DNA of 36,834 bases from Candidatus Enterococcus wittei (GCF_002140175.1 NZ_NGMO01000003.1:292940-329773); one strand, 5' to 3'; shown: positions 8,572-17,864, counted from the stretch's first letter. The notes: generated by a model from the letters alone, not told the origin. Program-made: numbers and translations.

Positions 8572-8613
8572 CTAAAAAAAGAGCAGATATCGTATCACTC
8601 CGCCGCAATTCAT
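8572..8613 (-). CDS. 13-codon upstream frame between the T-box and nhaC
   Basis: The frame MNCGGVIRYLLFF has a perfect ribosome site (AAAGGAGG, eight bases before the ATG). It lies downstream of the T-box terminator and ends 29 bases before the nhaC start. It would be translated only when the T-box allows read-through. It might be a leader peptide tuning nhaC translation. No homologue is known to me. Confidence 0.4.
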   Translation of the reverse strand: MNCGGVIRYLLFF

Positions 8614-8635
8614 TGGCATTTCCTCCTTTGATAAG

Positions 8636-8990
8636 ACAAAAAGATCTGTTTTCAACTAAGGACGAATGACTCCGCGGTACCACCTTAATTAAAAACAGAT
8701 CTGTTTTTCACTTTATATCACTTATTCAATTTTATGACTTTCCATGTAATTCATCAGCTAGGCTTGATCGGTTCACAGCAACCACCGACTTTCTGAACAA
8801 AACACCTAATCTGCTACTTTGTGAAAAGTTAACTTTCATGAAGTTTACCCTCTCACTTCTTTTTTGTCAATAGGTAAATTACATCGCTTTCCATCTTTGC
8901 CCCGATCAATCCCCTTCTTTTGATCTTTCAGATGTAGTTATAAAGAAGCTCCTTTTCCTTATATAGTAAGATTGATCTGGAAAACGAAGG
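8636..8990 (-). promoter_or_regulatory. T-box riboswitch leader of nhaC
   Basis: On the minus strand the T-box sequence AAGGTGGTACCGCGG lies at 8686-8672. AGATCTGTTTTTAATTAAGG (8702-8683) pairs with CCTTAGTTGAAAACAGATCT (8661-8642), followed by TTTTTG: this is the terminator that competes with the T-box antiterminator. Upstream is a typical Stem I with a GGTGG...GAACC apical part. The most likely specifier is UAC (Tyr) at 8748-8746 in the context GAAUUACA; GUC (Val) a few bases further on is the alternative. T-boxes sense the ratio of uncharged to charged tRNA. Confidence 0.88.
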
Positions 8991-9060
8991 GCTTATCACT
9001 TACGCTTTTTTATTATCAAAGATTATTAGACTGTTTATTTTCCATCTTTGATTCTCATCG

Positions 9061-10266
9061 TTACTTTTGTTGAAGGATTTCTTGATGCTCTACTTTTATT
9101 TTTTTTAATAGATTCGGTTGTTCAAACAGATCCAAAGCTGTTGCGGCTAGTAGTTCGGCTGCAATCGCAATCGAGGCCAAGCTTTTTTCACTTTTAGCTG
9201 CTGCTTTGAATTCTTCTGAATGTCCTGCAATATAACTGTCAGAGATAGACACAGTGGGTTGGATTGTTGGAATTACCTGACTTACATTTCCAACATCTGA
9301 TGAACCAAGACTCGTCTGTTCTGTGGCATCAATTTCTTCACTTGGTACACCAGCTTCTGTGGCATGCTGGAAGAACAATTCATCAAAAGTAGGAGTCACG
9401 ATCACATCATCAACTGCATTCTGGAATAATCCAAACTCATAGCTAGTTCCAGTACTTAATGCTGCCCCTTTCACGATGTTTTCTACTTTTTGATACACTT
9501 CATCCAAGGTTTGACGATTTTTTGCCCGTAAATAGAATCTTCCTGCAGCATACTCAGGAATCACATTAGCGGCCACGCCGCCATCTGTGATGATGCCATG
9601 GATATTGACATCTTTTGGTAAGTGTAACCGTAAGGCATTGATTCCATTAAACACTTGGATCAATGCTTCTAAAGCATTTACTCCTTTTTCAGGTGCCGCT
9701 GCGGCATGGGAAGCTTTTCCATAGAACTTAATATCTACTGGGTCGTTAGCTAATGATTCTGTGGTTTTTCCATAACGATAAGCAGGATGGACACAAAGAG
9801 CCGCATCTACATCTTCAAAAAATCCTTCGCGAACAAAACTTCCTTTCGCGGAACCATTTTCCCCACCTTCTTCACCAGGTGTCCCATACACACGAATCTC
9901 TCCTCCTGTCTCATCAATATGCTCCCGCAAAACACTAGCTGCCAATACGGAATAAGTGCCAAATAAATTATGGCCACAGGCATGTCCGATTCCTGGTAAC
10001 GCATCGAATTCTGCGAGAAAAACGATTGTTGGTCCTGCTTTTCCAGAAGTATAGCGTGCGTCAAAGCCTGTCCGATGACCGGCTACATTTTTTTTGACTG
10101 AAAAACCTTCTTTGACTAATTGATTGACCAAAACTTCTGAAGAATAAAATTCATAATTACTCACTTCAGGATGTGCATGGATATCTAAGGCGAGTGCTTG
10201 ATAGTCAGTTAAACGCTGCTGGATCGCTTCTTTAAAAGAATGTGTAGGTAAAGTAATTGTTGTCAT
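9061..10266 (-). CDS. M20-family metal-dependent amidohydrolase
   Basis: The 401-residue cytoplasmic protein belongs to the M20D amidohydrolases (N-acyl-amino acid or peptide aminoacylases). It shows DIHAHPEVSNYE, LAEFDALPGIGHACGHNLFG (the Cys/His metal-binding segment) and GTPGEEGGENGSAKG (the catalytic Glu pair). A dimerisation domain follows after about residue 175, with SHAAAAPEKGVNALEA. It is the last gene of the metNIQ-like operon and has AGGAGG upstream of its ATG. Context suggests that it releases free methionine or another amino acid from an N-blocked form brought in by the transporter. That substrate is inference. A weak hairpin without a clear T run lies downstream (about 9017-9055). 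Confidence 0.9.
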   Translation of the reverse strand: MTTITLPTHSFKEAIQQRLTDYQALALDIHAHPEVSNYEFYSSEVLVNQLVKEGFSVKKNVAGHRTGFDARYTSGKAGPTIVFLAEFDALPGIGHACGHNLFGTYSVLAASVLREHIDETGGEIRVYGTPGEEGGENGSAKGSFVREGFFEDVDAALCVHPAYRYGKTTESLANDPVDIKFYGKASHAAAAPEKGVNALEALIQVFNGINALRLHLPKDVNIHGIITDGGVAANVIPEYAAGRFYLRAKNRQTLDEVYQKVENIVKGAALSTGTSYEFGLFQNAVDDVIVTPTFDELFFQHATEAGVPSEEIDATEQTSLGSSDVGNVSQVIPTIQPTVSISDSYIAGHSEEFKAAAKSEKSLASIAIAAELLAATALDLFEQPNLLKKIKVEHQEILQQK

Positions 10267-10289
10267 AGTGGTTCCCTCCTGATTTTTGA

Positions 10290-11129
10290 TTATTTACGTC
10301 CAAATGTTTCCCAAGCTGGTACACTGGAACCCTTAGATGTTTTTTCGATAACTTTCGCTGTTTCATCTGTTTGATAGGTATCCACGATTTTTTGATAAAT
10401 CTCATCATCCGCATCTTCTTTTCGTGCCACGATAATGTTGACATAAGGTTTTGCACGATCATCCACAGGTTCTAAAAAGATCGCATCACTTGCTGGATTC
10501 AAACCAGAGTCTACAGCGACCCCACTATTGATGACAGATAAATCAACATCATCTAAAGCTCGCGCTGTTTGTGAAGCATCTAATTCCGAAATCACTAATT
10601 TTTTCTTATTTTCGGTAATATCAGCGGTCGTCGGTGTTTGTCCTTTTGTTGGATCTATTTTGATCAACCCAGCATTTTGCAATAAGAGCAAGGCTCTCCC
10701 ACCGTTTGTAACATCATTAGGGATTGCTACTTTTACACCTTCCTTGATCGAATCGATGGATTGGATGGAATTGGAATAGATACCTAATGGAGCATTCACT
10801 GTATTCCCAATTGAAACTAAATCGGTACCGTGTTCTTCATTGTAGTTATCCAAAAAGAACTGATGCTGAAACGCATTCAAATCAATCGAGCCATCCGCCA
10901 ATGCTGCATTTGGTTGATTGTAATCGGTAAATTTTACATATTCTAAATGAATGTTTTCTTTTTCTAAACGCTCTTTGACATCATCCCAAACATCGGTATC
11001 TTCTCCGATAACGCCTAATTTGACTGTGGTTTCTTTTTTAGTATCTGTATCAGCTTTTCCTTGACTACAGCCAGTCAACCAAATAAGTGCAACCAATGAA
11101 AGTACGGTAAAACGAATAATTTTTTTCAT
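10290..11129 (-). CDS. metQ: Methionine ABC transporter substrate-binding lipoprotein
   Basis: The 279-residue NlpA/MetQ-family lipoprotein has signal peptide MKKIIRFTVLSLVALIWLTG and Cys21 as the lipidation site (lipobox LTGC). The mature protein starts with TVKLGVIGEDTDVWDDVKERL and contains FQHQFFLDNYNEEHG and the conserved AIPNDVTNGGRALLLLQNAGLI ligand-binding core. It captures methionine (or a close analogue) outside the membrane and delivers it to MetI. GGAGG precedes the ATG. It lies 17 bp after metI and 23 bp before the amidohydrolase gene, so all are one transcript. The tandem Met-type T-boxes upstream support methionine as the substrate. Confidence 0.92.
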   Translation of the reverse strand: MKKIIRFTVLSLVALIWLTGCSQGKADTDTKKETTVKLGVIGEDTDVWDDVKERLEKENIHLEYVKFTDYNQPNAALADGSIDLNAFQHQFFLDNYNEEHGTDLVSIGNTVNAPLGIYSNSIQSIDSIKEGVKVAIPNDVTNGGRALLLLQNAGLIKIDPTKGQTPTTADITENKKKLVISELDASQTARALDDVDLSVINSGVAVDSGLNPASDAIFLEPVDDRAKPYVNIIVARKEDADDEIYQKIVDTYQTDETAKVIEKTSKGSSVPAWETFGRK

Positions 11130-11146
11130 ATCTATTCCTCCAGTTT

Positions 11147-11827
11147 TTAATGTGAGATTTTCTTTATCAGTAAATTACTGATCCATTGACTCAAAAAGAC
11201 AAGGATCAAAATGAGTAATGTCGCAACAATTGTTACATCGGTCTGAAATCGATTATAGCCTCGTGAGATCGCTAAATTGCCTAATCCTCCTGCACCAACT
11301 GCACCAGCCATCGCCGTCAAACCAATCACATTGATGATCGTAAGGGCTGATACACGAATGATCCCTGGCAATCCTTCAACTAAATAAACTCTAAAAATAA
11401 TCCCAGCAGGGCTTGTTCCCATTGCCTGTGCGGCTTCAATTACTCCGTGATCGACTTCTAGTAACGCTATCTCCACTTGTCGAGCAAAGAAAGGTACGAC
11501 CCCAAAAATCAATGGTACCAACGCCGCTTTTGCACCGATCGTCGTACCTACTAAAAAACGAGTGGTAACAGCAAGTAAGGAAAGTAAAATAATAAATGGA
11601 ATGGAGCGGACGATATTGATCATTTTATCTAAAATGCCATAAAATATAGGATTCTCAAGTAACCCATTTGGACGAGTGACGACTAACACAATGCCACATA
11701 AAAGACCAAGTAAGCCACCAATAAGTGCGGTCCAAAATGACATATATAATGTTTGTTTGGTTGCCTCATAAAATTCATCCGAAATTAAATAGGCATTCGG
11801 TAAATAGGTTTCAAAAAATTGTGTCAT
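11147..11827 (-). CDS. metI: Methionine ABC transporter permease
   Basis: The 226-residue inner-membrane protein has about five or six hydrophobic segments. The EAA loop that docks the ATPase is recognisable (GVIEAAQAMGTSPAGIIFRV), and the end has the MetI-typical GGLGNLAISRGYNRFQTDV. It forms the channel of the MetNIQ importer. The start codon follows the metN stop by one base, and its ribosome site AAAGGAGG is supplied by the last sense codons of metN (KGGR). This is an arrangement typical of translational coupling. Confidence 0.93.
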   Translation of the reverse strand: MTQFFETYLPNAYLISDEFYEATKQTLYMSFWTALIGGLLGLLCGIVLVVTRPNGLLENPIFYGILDKMINIVRSIPFIILLSLLAVTTRFLVGTTIGAKAALVPLIFGVVPFFARQVEIALLEVDHGVIEAAQAMGTSPAGIIFRVYLVEGLPGIIRVSALTIINVIGLTAMAGAVGAGGLGNLAISRGYNRFQTDVTIVATLLILILVFLSQWISNLLIKKISH

Positions 11828-11828
11828 T

Positions 11829-12902
11829 TCATCGTCCTCCTTTAATGATTTTTATTTTCTCTAGAACTTCATTTTTTTGTAAAATCGTTGCTTGCACACC
11901 TGATTTGACTAAATATGCTAGTGCTTTTTCCCGCTGATGATTTTCTCCTGACAATGTCACAATCAATTGGCCTAAAGGTGTCTCCTGTAATAGTTCAACA
12001 TTTCCGTATAATATATTGGCACTTACTTGATATTTACTGTATAACTGTGCAATTAACGGTGCATTGGTTTGATTCCCAACATATTTCAATTCCACTAGCC
12101 ATTTATTAGTAAGCTGATCTGCAAAAGCTGGATGTGATCGGATTGTTTCCAAAGCTTGATCGATATGAGTGGCTGTCCGAATAAATTCCTTCGTTAACTC
12201 TTCTTTTGGTTGACTGAAAATCTGAATGCTACTACCTTTCTCGATCACTTCCCCTTTTTCCATCACCGCCACCTTATTGCAAATCTCTTTAACTACTTGC
12301 ATTTCATGAGTAATCAAGACGATTGTTAGTCCTAATCGCTGATTCAACTTTTTCAATAATGCTAAGATTTGATGAGTCGTTTTAGGATCAAGCGCGCTGG
12401 TCGCTTCATCGCAAAGCAAAACTTGTGGGTCGTTTGCTAATGCTCGAGCAATGGCTACTCGCTGCTTTTGACCTCCTGATAATTGTTTAGGATATGCAGA
12501 AGCTTTATCTTCTAGGCCAACAATTGCTAGGAGTTCATTCACTTTTTGACGACGTTCCTGTTTCGATTTTTTCGTGTATTTCAATGAAAAATCGACGTTG
12601 TCAAAAATCGTTCGGCGTTCCATCAGATTAAAATGTTGAAAGATCATCCCAATGGTCTTACGTTGACCTCTTAGGTCTTTATTTGAAAGTTTACCTAGAT
12701 CCGTATGATCGATCACGACTTTCCCACTTGTTGGTTTTTGCAGGAAGTTCATCACACGGACCAAGGTACTTTTCCCTGCACCTGAATACCCTACAATGCC
12801 GTAGACATCCCCTTTTTCGATTGTAAGATCGACATTCTTTACTGCGTGAATTGTTTTTTCTTGCTGTTGAAATGAAACACTGACCCCTTGCAACTCAATC
12901 AT
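11829..12902 (-). CDS. metN: Methionine ABC transporter ATP-binding protein
   Basis: The 357-residue ATPase has Walker [10 protein letters not shown] (38-46), Q-loop [11 protein letters not shown] (about 88-98), signature LSGGQ (141-145), Walker [13 protein letters not shown] (161-172) and H-loop ITHEM. After residue about 260 there is a NIL-type regulatory domain, in MetN a site where internal methionine binds and shuts the transporter. GAGGAG precedes the ATG. It is the first gene of the operon and lies directly behind the second T-box terminator. Confidence 0.95.
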   Translation of the reverse strand: MIELQGVSVSFQQQEKTIHAVKNVDLTIEKGDVYGIVGYSGAGKSTLVRVMNFLQKPTSGKVVIDHTDLGKLSNKDLRGQRKTIGMIFQHFNLMERRTIFDNVDFSLKYTKKSKQERRQKVNELLAIVGLEDKASAYPKQLSGGQKQRVAIARALANDPQVLLCDEATSALDPKTTHQILALLKKLNQRLGLTIVLITHEMQVVKEICNKVAVMEKGEVIEKGSSIQIFSQPKEELTKEFIRTATHIDQALETIRSHPAFADQLTNKWLVELKYVGNQTNAPLIAQLYSKYQVSANILYGNVELLQETPLGQLIVTLSGENHQREKALAYLVKSGVQATILQKNEVLEKIKIIKGGR

Positions 12903-12930
12903 TTTTACTCCTCCTCTATGTTAAAATAGC

Positions 12931-13200
12931 AAAAGGCGTCCTCAAGAAAATGAACGATCATTTTCTTGAGGACGCCTTTTTTAGCGTGTTACCACCTCAT
13001 GTTTGAGCTACACTCACATATAGCTCCTCTTCAAGTACAAACATACTCTAGCAATCTAACGGTTGCGCCCGTCACCGCCTCACAAATTTGCTCGGGATGA
13101 AATGCTCAATAGCCATTTTCCAAACTTTCCACCTTGCTTCTTCTCAGCTACCAAAGCTCTCTGTTAAAGGTTTCTTTGCTTGTACTTACTATCTCATTGC
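12931..13200 (-). promoter_or_regulatory. Second (gene-proximal) T-box riboswitch of metNIQ
   Basis: The T-box sequence ATGAGGTGGTAACACGC lies at 13000-12984 on the minus strand. It is followed by a terminator with a perfect 23-bp stem (12980-12958 with 12953-12931). Stem I contains AGAGAG and the context GGAAAAUGGCUAUUGAG. The AUG at 13116-13114 is the likely Met specifier. The region has no coding capacity of its own. Confidence 0.88.
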
Positions 13201-13204
13201 AAAA

Positions 13205-13490
13205 AATATAAAAAAAAATCCTTTTACTGATCAAAAATCAGTAAAAGGACGACGTATCGTGGTACCACCTTTATTCGGAAGTTTCCTTCCCTCAGTCCAA
13301 CATCTCTATAAGAAAGATTGGTTGTCATTTTAACGGTCGACATTTTCCGAACCTGCCTACTTATCGACAGATTATTCTCCAAGGCCATTTTTCAACTTTT
13401 CAAACTTGACTCTTTGCACCAGACAGAGCCTCTCTTTGAAGTATCCAAGTTTACTTTCCTTATCAACGAAAACTATATTTAGTTATTGAG
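13205..13490 (-). promoter_or_regulatory. First (distal) T-box riboswitch of metNIQ
   Basis: The T-box sequence AAAGGTGGTACCACG lies at 13272-13258. A 13-bp terminator stem (TCCTTTTACTGAT/ATCAGTAAAAGGA, 13249-13219) is followed by eight or nine T. Stem I shows AGAGAGG, GGTGCAAAGAG and the context GAAAAAUGGCCUUGGAG, with AUG (Met) at 13388-13386 as the likely specifier. It is complete in itself and is followed at once by a second T-box, so two sensors act in series. Confidence 0.88.
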
Positions 13491-13493
13491 GAT

Positions 13494-13522
13494 ACTTTAT
13501 CGAATTAAAAATAAAAAGTCAA
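13494..13522 (-). promoter_or_regulatory. Promoter of the tandem T-box / metNIQ operon
   Basis: TTGACT (13522-13517) and TAAAGT (13499-13494) are 17 bp apart on the minus strand, just upstream of Stem I of the distal T-box and just after the HAD gene stop codon. Confidence 0.55.
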
Positions 13523-13541
13523 GCAGAAAAATTAAGAAAAT

Positions 13542-14210
13542 TTAATTTTTGCTCTTATCCAGCATATCAAGCACAGCTAAAAGATCTTTTCCTTCCGCTA
13601 AAAGCAATAAGTTAGCTTTATCATTAGCAGAATAGTTACGGTTAAAACTTGAGTCTGGTATCAAGACCACACCAAGACCTGCTCTAGATGCAGAGGTGGC
13701 GCCTACTAAAGAATCTTCAACAGCAAATGCTTCTGTGGGCAAAAGTCGAGATTTTTCTAATGCTGTCAGATAAGGGACAGGCGAAGGTTTATTCTCAGAG
13801 ACTTCATCCCCAAAAGTAAAAGTATCAAAATAAGGTGTCAATGCAAAATGTTCTAATATATCCGTTGCTCTTTTTGTTACGGTTGTCGTTGCTAAACCAA
13901 GAACTAATCCTCTATTTTTTAATTCTTTTAACACTTCTATAGCATGAGGTTTTAATTGGATCGCATCACTTTCAAGTTGTTGATAAAAATACTCTTCTCG
14001 TTTTTCTCGAACTTTTTGAACCATTTCTGGACTTCCAGCGATATCAACTAAAATCTCATAACTTTGTTTCCAATTTTTTCCACCCCACGCATCAACGATT
14101 TCCTGAGACATCGTCAGATCAAACTGCTGGAATCCCCACAGCCAACCATCACGATACGTTTTTTCTGTATCGACTAACAAACCATCTAAATCAAATATTG
14201 CGCCTTTCAT
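13542..14210 (-). CDS. HAD-superfamily phosphatase (beta-PGM/sugar phosphatase-like)
   Basis: The 222-residue cytoplasmic protein has all four HAD motifs: FDLDGLLVDTE with nucleophile Asp7 and acid/base Asp9, the motif II Thr in LGLATTTVTKR, the motif III Lys (ENKPSP), and motif IV VEDSLVGATSA. The helical cap after motif I marks subclass IA, including beta-phosphoglucomutases and sugar-phosphate phosphatases. The true substrate is not predictable. AAGGAA lies about nine bases upstream of the ATG. It stands alone between the metNIQ promoter and a repeat array. Confidence 0.9.
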   Translation of the reverse strand: MKGAIFDLDGLLVDTEKTYRDGWLWGFQQFDLTMSQEIVDAWGGKNWKQSYEILVDIAGSPEMVQKVREKREEYFYQQLESDAIQLKPHAIEVLKELKNRGLVLGLATTTVTKRATDILEHFALTPYFDTFTFGDEVSENKPSPVPYLTALEKSRLLPTEAFAVEDSLVGATSASRAGLGVVLIPDSSFNRNYSANDKANLLLLAEGKDLLAVLDMLDKSKN

Positions 14211-14277
14211 TACTCACAATTCCTTTCAAAAAAAACAATAACCACAGTGTATCATGTTTTTTTCATGAAAACCAATT

Positions 14278-14660
14278 AAGGTTGTGAGGGAAGCGTTCTG
14301 CACTGAGGCATAAGGAGGGAAAATAGAAAATGGTTCCCCACATTTTTTATTTTTTCGACTTATGTCCAAAGTGCAGCTTCTCGAACACCGTTTATCAAGG
14401 TTATGAAAAAGCCGGTTAGCTCCGAGTATTAAGAAGGAACTTGGGAAAATAGCTCCTCATATTTTTTCAAGTTTCGACTTAATATCGAAAGAGCTGGCTT
14501 TTGAACACCGTTTATTGAGGTTGTGACAACAGCGCTTTGATCTGAATATTAAGACAGGAAATTGAAAAATAGCTTCCCATATTTTACAATTTTTTTGCTT
14601 AATATTGAAGATCAGCTGTTGGAATACCGTTTATCAAGGTTGTGAGAGAAGCATTCTGTT
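14278..14660. repeat. Imperfect tandem repeat of about 120 bp, three units plus a partial fourth
   Basis: Units start with AAGGTTGTGA or a close variant at about 14278, 14397, 14517 and 14636, giving a period of 119-120 bp. The end of each unit carries ACCGTTTAT(C/T)(A/G)AGG. Inside each unit the left half is an imperfect inverted copy of the right half. In unit 2, for example, AGCTC/GAGCT, TATTAAG/CTTAATA and AACTTGGGAAAATA/TATTTTTTCAAGTT nest. Each unit can therefore fold into a long hairpin. No coding sequence is seen. It resembles intergenic hairpin repeats of other Firmicutes; I do not recognise a named family. Confidence 0.75.
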
Positions 14661-14847
14661 CTGCCTCGCAAGAAAAATATTCTTACAATGAGCATTACAA
14701 ATGAACTGTAGAAAATATGCTTGATATATCTTATTTTCTTCATTCATGTAATTATATTTTTTCTGAAATTTTCTTAATTCTCTTATCTCTTCTAATTACT
14801 GTTAGCTGAACGATAAACTTCCCATCGGTTGTTGGTTCATTACTCAT
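14661..14847. other. AT-rich spacer after mgtA, no gene seen
   Basis: Between the repeat array and the end of mgtA I see no reading frame with a ribosome site, no RNA gene and no clear terminator for mgtA. Confidence 0.5.
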
Positions 14848-17496
14848 TTATAATAATTCGCCAAATTTATGGATATAGATTTTTTTCACAAAAGTAACAA
14901 GAGCTAAATAGGCCACCACTGTGATAATCAACCAAATCCAGTAATTACTTGGCAATGGTAATAAGCCTAACTCTGAGCCAAAATTCGTAAAGGGTAAAAT
15001 AGACCCAGCAACGATTCCTAACGTTGTGATCGAAACCATTACGAAGGTTCCATTACTTTGCAAGAATGGTACTTTTGGTGTCCGTAAAGCATGCAGGACA
15101 AGTGTTTGTGTCCATAAAGATTCAACAAACCACCCTGCATGAAATAATGCAATAAACACGATTTGTTGGGAAGCTGTCAAAGTATGGAAACTGCCGCCGA
15201 CAACTGCAGGACAAATCACAAAGTACATGAGCAAATACGTAGTGATATCAAAAATAGAACTTGTTGGTCCAAAGTAGATCATAAATTTCCCGATACTAGA
15301 AGCTTCCCATTTTTTAGGTTCATGCAAATATTCTTTGTCCATTTTATCCCAAGGAAGTGAAATACATGAAACATCATAGATCAAATTCAAAAATAGAATC
15401 TGTAAGGGTAGCATAGGTAGAAAAGGTAAGAAAGTGCTGGCAATCAATACTGAAAACATATTCCCAAAATTTGAACTTGCAGTTGCTTTGATATATTTCA
15501 TAATGTTCCCAAATGTTTCTCTACCAGACAACAAACCATTTTCTAAAATCATCAAATCTTTTTCTAATAGGATCACATCTGCTGATTCTTTGGCAATGTC
15601 TACTGCTGTATCCACTGAGATTCCAATATCCGCAACTTTCATCGCTGGTGCATCATTGATGCCATCTCCTAAGAATCCAACTGTATGACCATTATGACGG
15701 AGTGCTGTGGTCAAACGTGCTTTTTGTTGAGGATTCAATTTGACGAATACATTATGCGCTTCAGCTACTTCTTTTAATTGCTGATCATTCATCTGTGCGA
15801 TTTTTTCTCCAGTAATCAACTCATTGATTTCTAATCCCACTTGACGACAAACTGACCTTGTCACTAATTCATTATCACCGGTCAGTACTTTGACAGCTAC
15901 GCCGTGATTTTTCAGTGCTTTGAGGGCTTGTTTTGTTGTTTCTTTTGGTGGATCTAGAAAAGCAAGATAACCAATCAAGACCATTTCTGACTCATCTTTG
16001 ACAGAAAATTCACCTACAACGCTAGAATTTGTCTTTTGCGCAACACCAATCACTCGCAAGCCATCTTCATTCATTTCTCTTACCTTTTCTAAGACCGTTT
16101 CTCTTTGCTTCAACGTTAGTGGAGAAACCACACCACCAAGATCAATGTACTCAGAAATGCTCAACATCTCTTCAATTGCACCCTTGGTAATCATTTGTGT
16201 TTTCCCAGTTGGATCTTCTACAACAACACTCATACGCCGACGTTCAAAATCAAATGGAATTTCATCTACTTTTTGATAATTGATTGTATTAGTATCCAAT
16301 GTTTCCATTGCTTCATCAATGATCGCCACATCCAACAAGTTTTTCAACCCAGTTTGATAATAGCTATTCAAATAAGCATGACGTAAGACACGATCATTTT
16401 CATTTCCTTCACAATCCATATGGTATTCCAAAATAATTTTATCTTGTGTCAATGTTCCTGTCTTATCCGTGCATAAAACATCAATCGCGCCAAAGTTTTG
16501 GATGGCATTCAGATTTTTGATCACAGTTCCTTTTTTGGCCATGATACTTGCACCTTTGACAAGATTCGTCGTCACGATCATCGGTAACATCTCAGGTGTT
16601 AGACCAACTGCTACTGACAAACCGAAAAGAAATGCTTCTAACCAATCCCCTTTCGTCAATCCATTGATAACAATGACAGTCGGTGCCATCAATGCCATGA
16701 ACTTGATTAACAGCATGGATGTTTTTTGGATCCCTAATTCAAAATTCGTTTTCACTGGTTGTTCAGATAAGGTTTGTGCCACATGACCAAACATCGTATG
16801 TTTCCCCACAGCAACAACGACGCCTTCTGCACTACCACTAATTACGTTGCTTCCCATAAAAGCAATATTTTCATAACTTGCTTCATTTTGACTTTCACTT
16901 GTACAAATAACGGCATGTTTTTCTACTGGATAACTTTCTCCAGTCAATGCTGCCTGTGATATAAATAAATCTTTTGCGGTAAGTAAACGAATGTCAGCAG
17001 GAATCATATCCCCAGCAGATAGACGAACTTGGTCACCGCAGACAATTTCTTCCATGGGGATTTCTTGATAGCTTCCTTGGCGTTTTACTGCAGCAGTCAC
17101 TTTTACTAAAGATTTTAATTTTTCAGCTGCTTGATTGGAACGAACTGATTGGATCAACGTCATCATGCCGCTAACTAGTACCATTGTGAAAATAATTGCT
17201 ACCCCAAAAAGATCTTTGTCACTAGGTGGTGCCATCACATATTCTGTCATGAATGAAATCACACCTAATGCAATCAATACAAGGGTAAACGGCGTAATAA
17301 ATGCTTTGATCACTTCAACGAAAAGAGAAGTTTTCTTGCCATATGAAATACTATTTTCGCCATATAAATCTCTTGCTTTTTCAATTTGATCGTCAGACAT
17401 TCCCTTTTCGGAAGTATGAAATAAGTCGAATAATTCTTGTTTCGTTTTTGCTGCAAATGTCCCATAATTTTTTTTTGTTTCATGTTTTTTTTCCAT
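14848..17496 (-). CDS. mgtA: Magnesium-translocating P-type ATPase
   Basis: The 882-residue membrane pump is a type IIIB P-ATPase that imports Mg2+. The phosphorylated Asp344 is in CTDKTGTLTQD. TGES lies in the actuator domain (ALTGESYPVEK), PEMLP in the ion-binding helix (GLTPEMLPMIV), and GDGINDAPAMKVADIGIS is the hinge motif. About ten transmembrane segments are arranged two, two and six. Length and motifs match MgtA/MgtB. AAGGAGA lies eight bases before the ATG. The M-box riboswitch in its 5' leader confirms Mg2+ control and supports the substrate. Confidence 0.96.
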   Translation of the reverse strand: MEKKHETKKNYGTFAAKTKQELFDLFHTSEKGMSDDQIEKARDLYGENSISYGKKTSLFVEVIKAFITPFTLVLIALGVISFMTEYVMAPPSDKDLFGVAIIFTMVLVSGMMTLIQSVRSNQAAEKLKSLVKVTAAVKRQGSYQEIPMEEIVCGDQVRLSAGDMIPADIRLLTAKDLFISQAALTGESYPVEKHAVICTSESQNEASYENIAFMGSNVISGSAEGVVVAVGKHTMFGHVAQTLSEQPVKTNFELGIQKTSMLLIKFMALMAPTVIVINGLTKGDWLEAFLFGLSVAVGLTPEMLPMIVTTNLVKGASIMAKKGTVIKNLNAIQNFGAIDVLCTDKTGTLTQDKIILEYHMDCEGNENDRVLRHAYLNSYYQTGLKNLLDVAIIDEAMETLDTNTINYQKVDEIPFDFERRRMSVVVEDPTGKTQMITKGAIEEMLSISEYIDLGGVVSPLTLKQRETVLEKVREMNEDGLRVIGVAQKTNSSVVGEFSVKDESEMVLIGYLAFLDPPKETTKQALKALKNHGVAVKVLTGDNELVTRSVCRQVGLEINELITGEKIAQMNDQQLKEVAEAHNVFVKLNPQQKARLTTALRHNGHTVGFLGDGINDAPAMKVADIGISVDTAVDIAKESADVILLEKDLMILENGLLSGRETFGNIMKYIKATASSNFGNMFSVLIASTFLPFLPMLPLQILFLNLIYDVSCISLPWDKMDKEYLHEPKKWEASSIGKFMIYFGPTSSIFDITTYLLMYFVICPAVVGGSFHTLTASQQIVFIALFHAGWFVESLWTQTLVLHALRTPKVPFLQSNGTFVMVSITTLGIVAGSILPFTNFGSELGLLPLPSNYWIWLIITVVAYLALVTFVKKIYIHKFGELL

Positions 17497-17566
17497 CTTG
17501 ATCTTCTCCTTGTACTCTATCTAAAAGAAGCAACTTCTTTATTACTCTTTTTGACAGATTTCATTT

Positions 17567-17665
17567 TCAGATATCAAAGACGGAGCTTTTAAGGCGCTGA
17601 GAACAGATAGATAATAGTCTCAATTGCCAACTCCTAGTCTTTTTATTTTCCGGACTGTCATCCAT
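17567..17665 (-). CDS. Possible 32-codon frame in the mgtA leader
   Basis: The frame starts MDDSPENKKTRSWQL and ends SVFDI. AAAGGAG lies ten bases before the ATG. It is located after the M-box terminator and 70 bp before mgtA, so it would be transcribed only when Mg2+ is low. It has no hydrophobic segment and no family that I know. It could be a real small protein, a translational leader or chance. Confidence 0.25.
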   Translation of the reverse strand: MDDSPENKKTRSWQLRLLSICSQRLKSSVFDI

Positions 17666-17784
17666 TTGTTCTCATCTCCTTTATTGTGTAAGTCCATATA
17701 TCCTTTCTCATTTTCAATCCAACGATCAATTTCCCAAAAAAAACACCTCCTTGTTTCAATTGGAGCTACTAAATAAGAGAAAAA

Positions 17785-17822
17785 GCAAAAAACCTTTCGC
17801 CAAAATTCAGCGAAAGGTCGTA
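17785..17822 (-). terminator. Terminator of the M-box leader
   Basis: ACCTTTCGC and GCGAAAGGT (17818-17810 with 17800-17792) form a strong stem followed by TTTTTTGCTTTTT on the minus strand. It is the likely expression platform of the Mg2+ riboswitch. A weaker hairpin ending in GAAGCTTTTTTTG precedes it near 17835-17860. Confidence 0.8.
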
Positions 17823-17864
17823 AAAGCACACAAAAAAAGCTTCAATGATCTCATCGTTGAGTTT

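Noticed and set aside
14278-14660. CRISPR-like array
   Set aside because: The repeats are 120 bp, diverged and directly adjacent, with no short conserved repeats separated by unique spacers and no cas genes.
17620-17829. 69-codon minus-strand frame in the mgtA leader
   Set aside because: It runs through the riboswitch terminator and lacks a ribosome site at its start.
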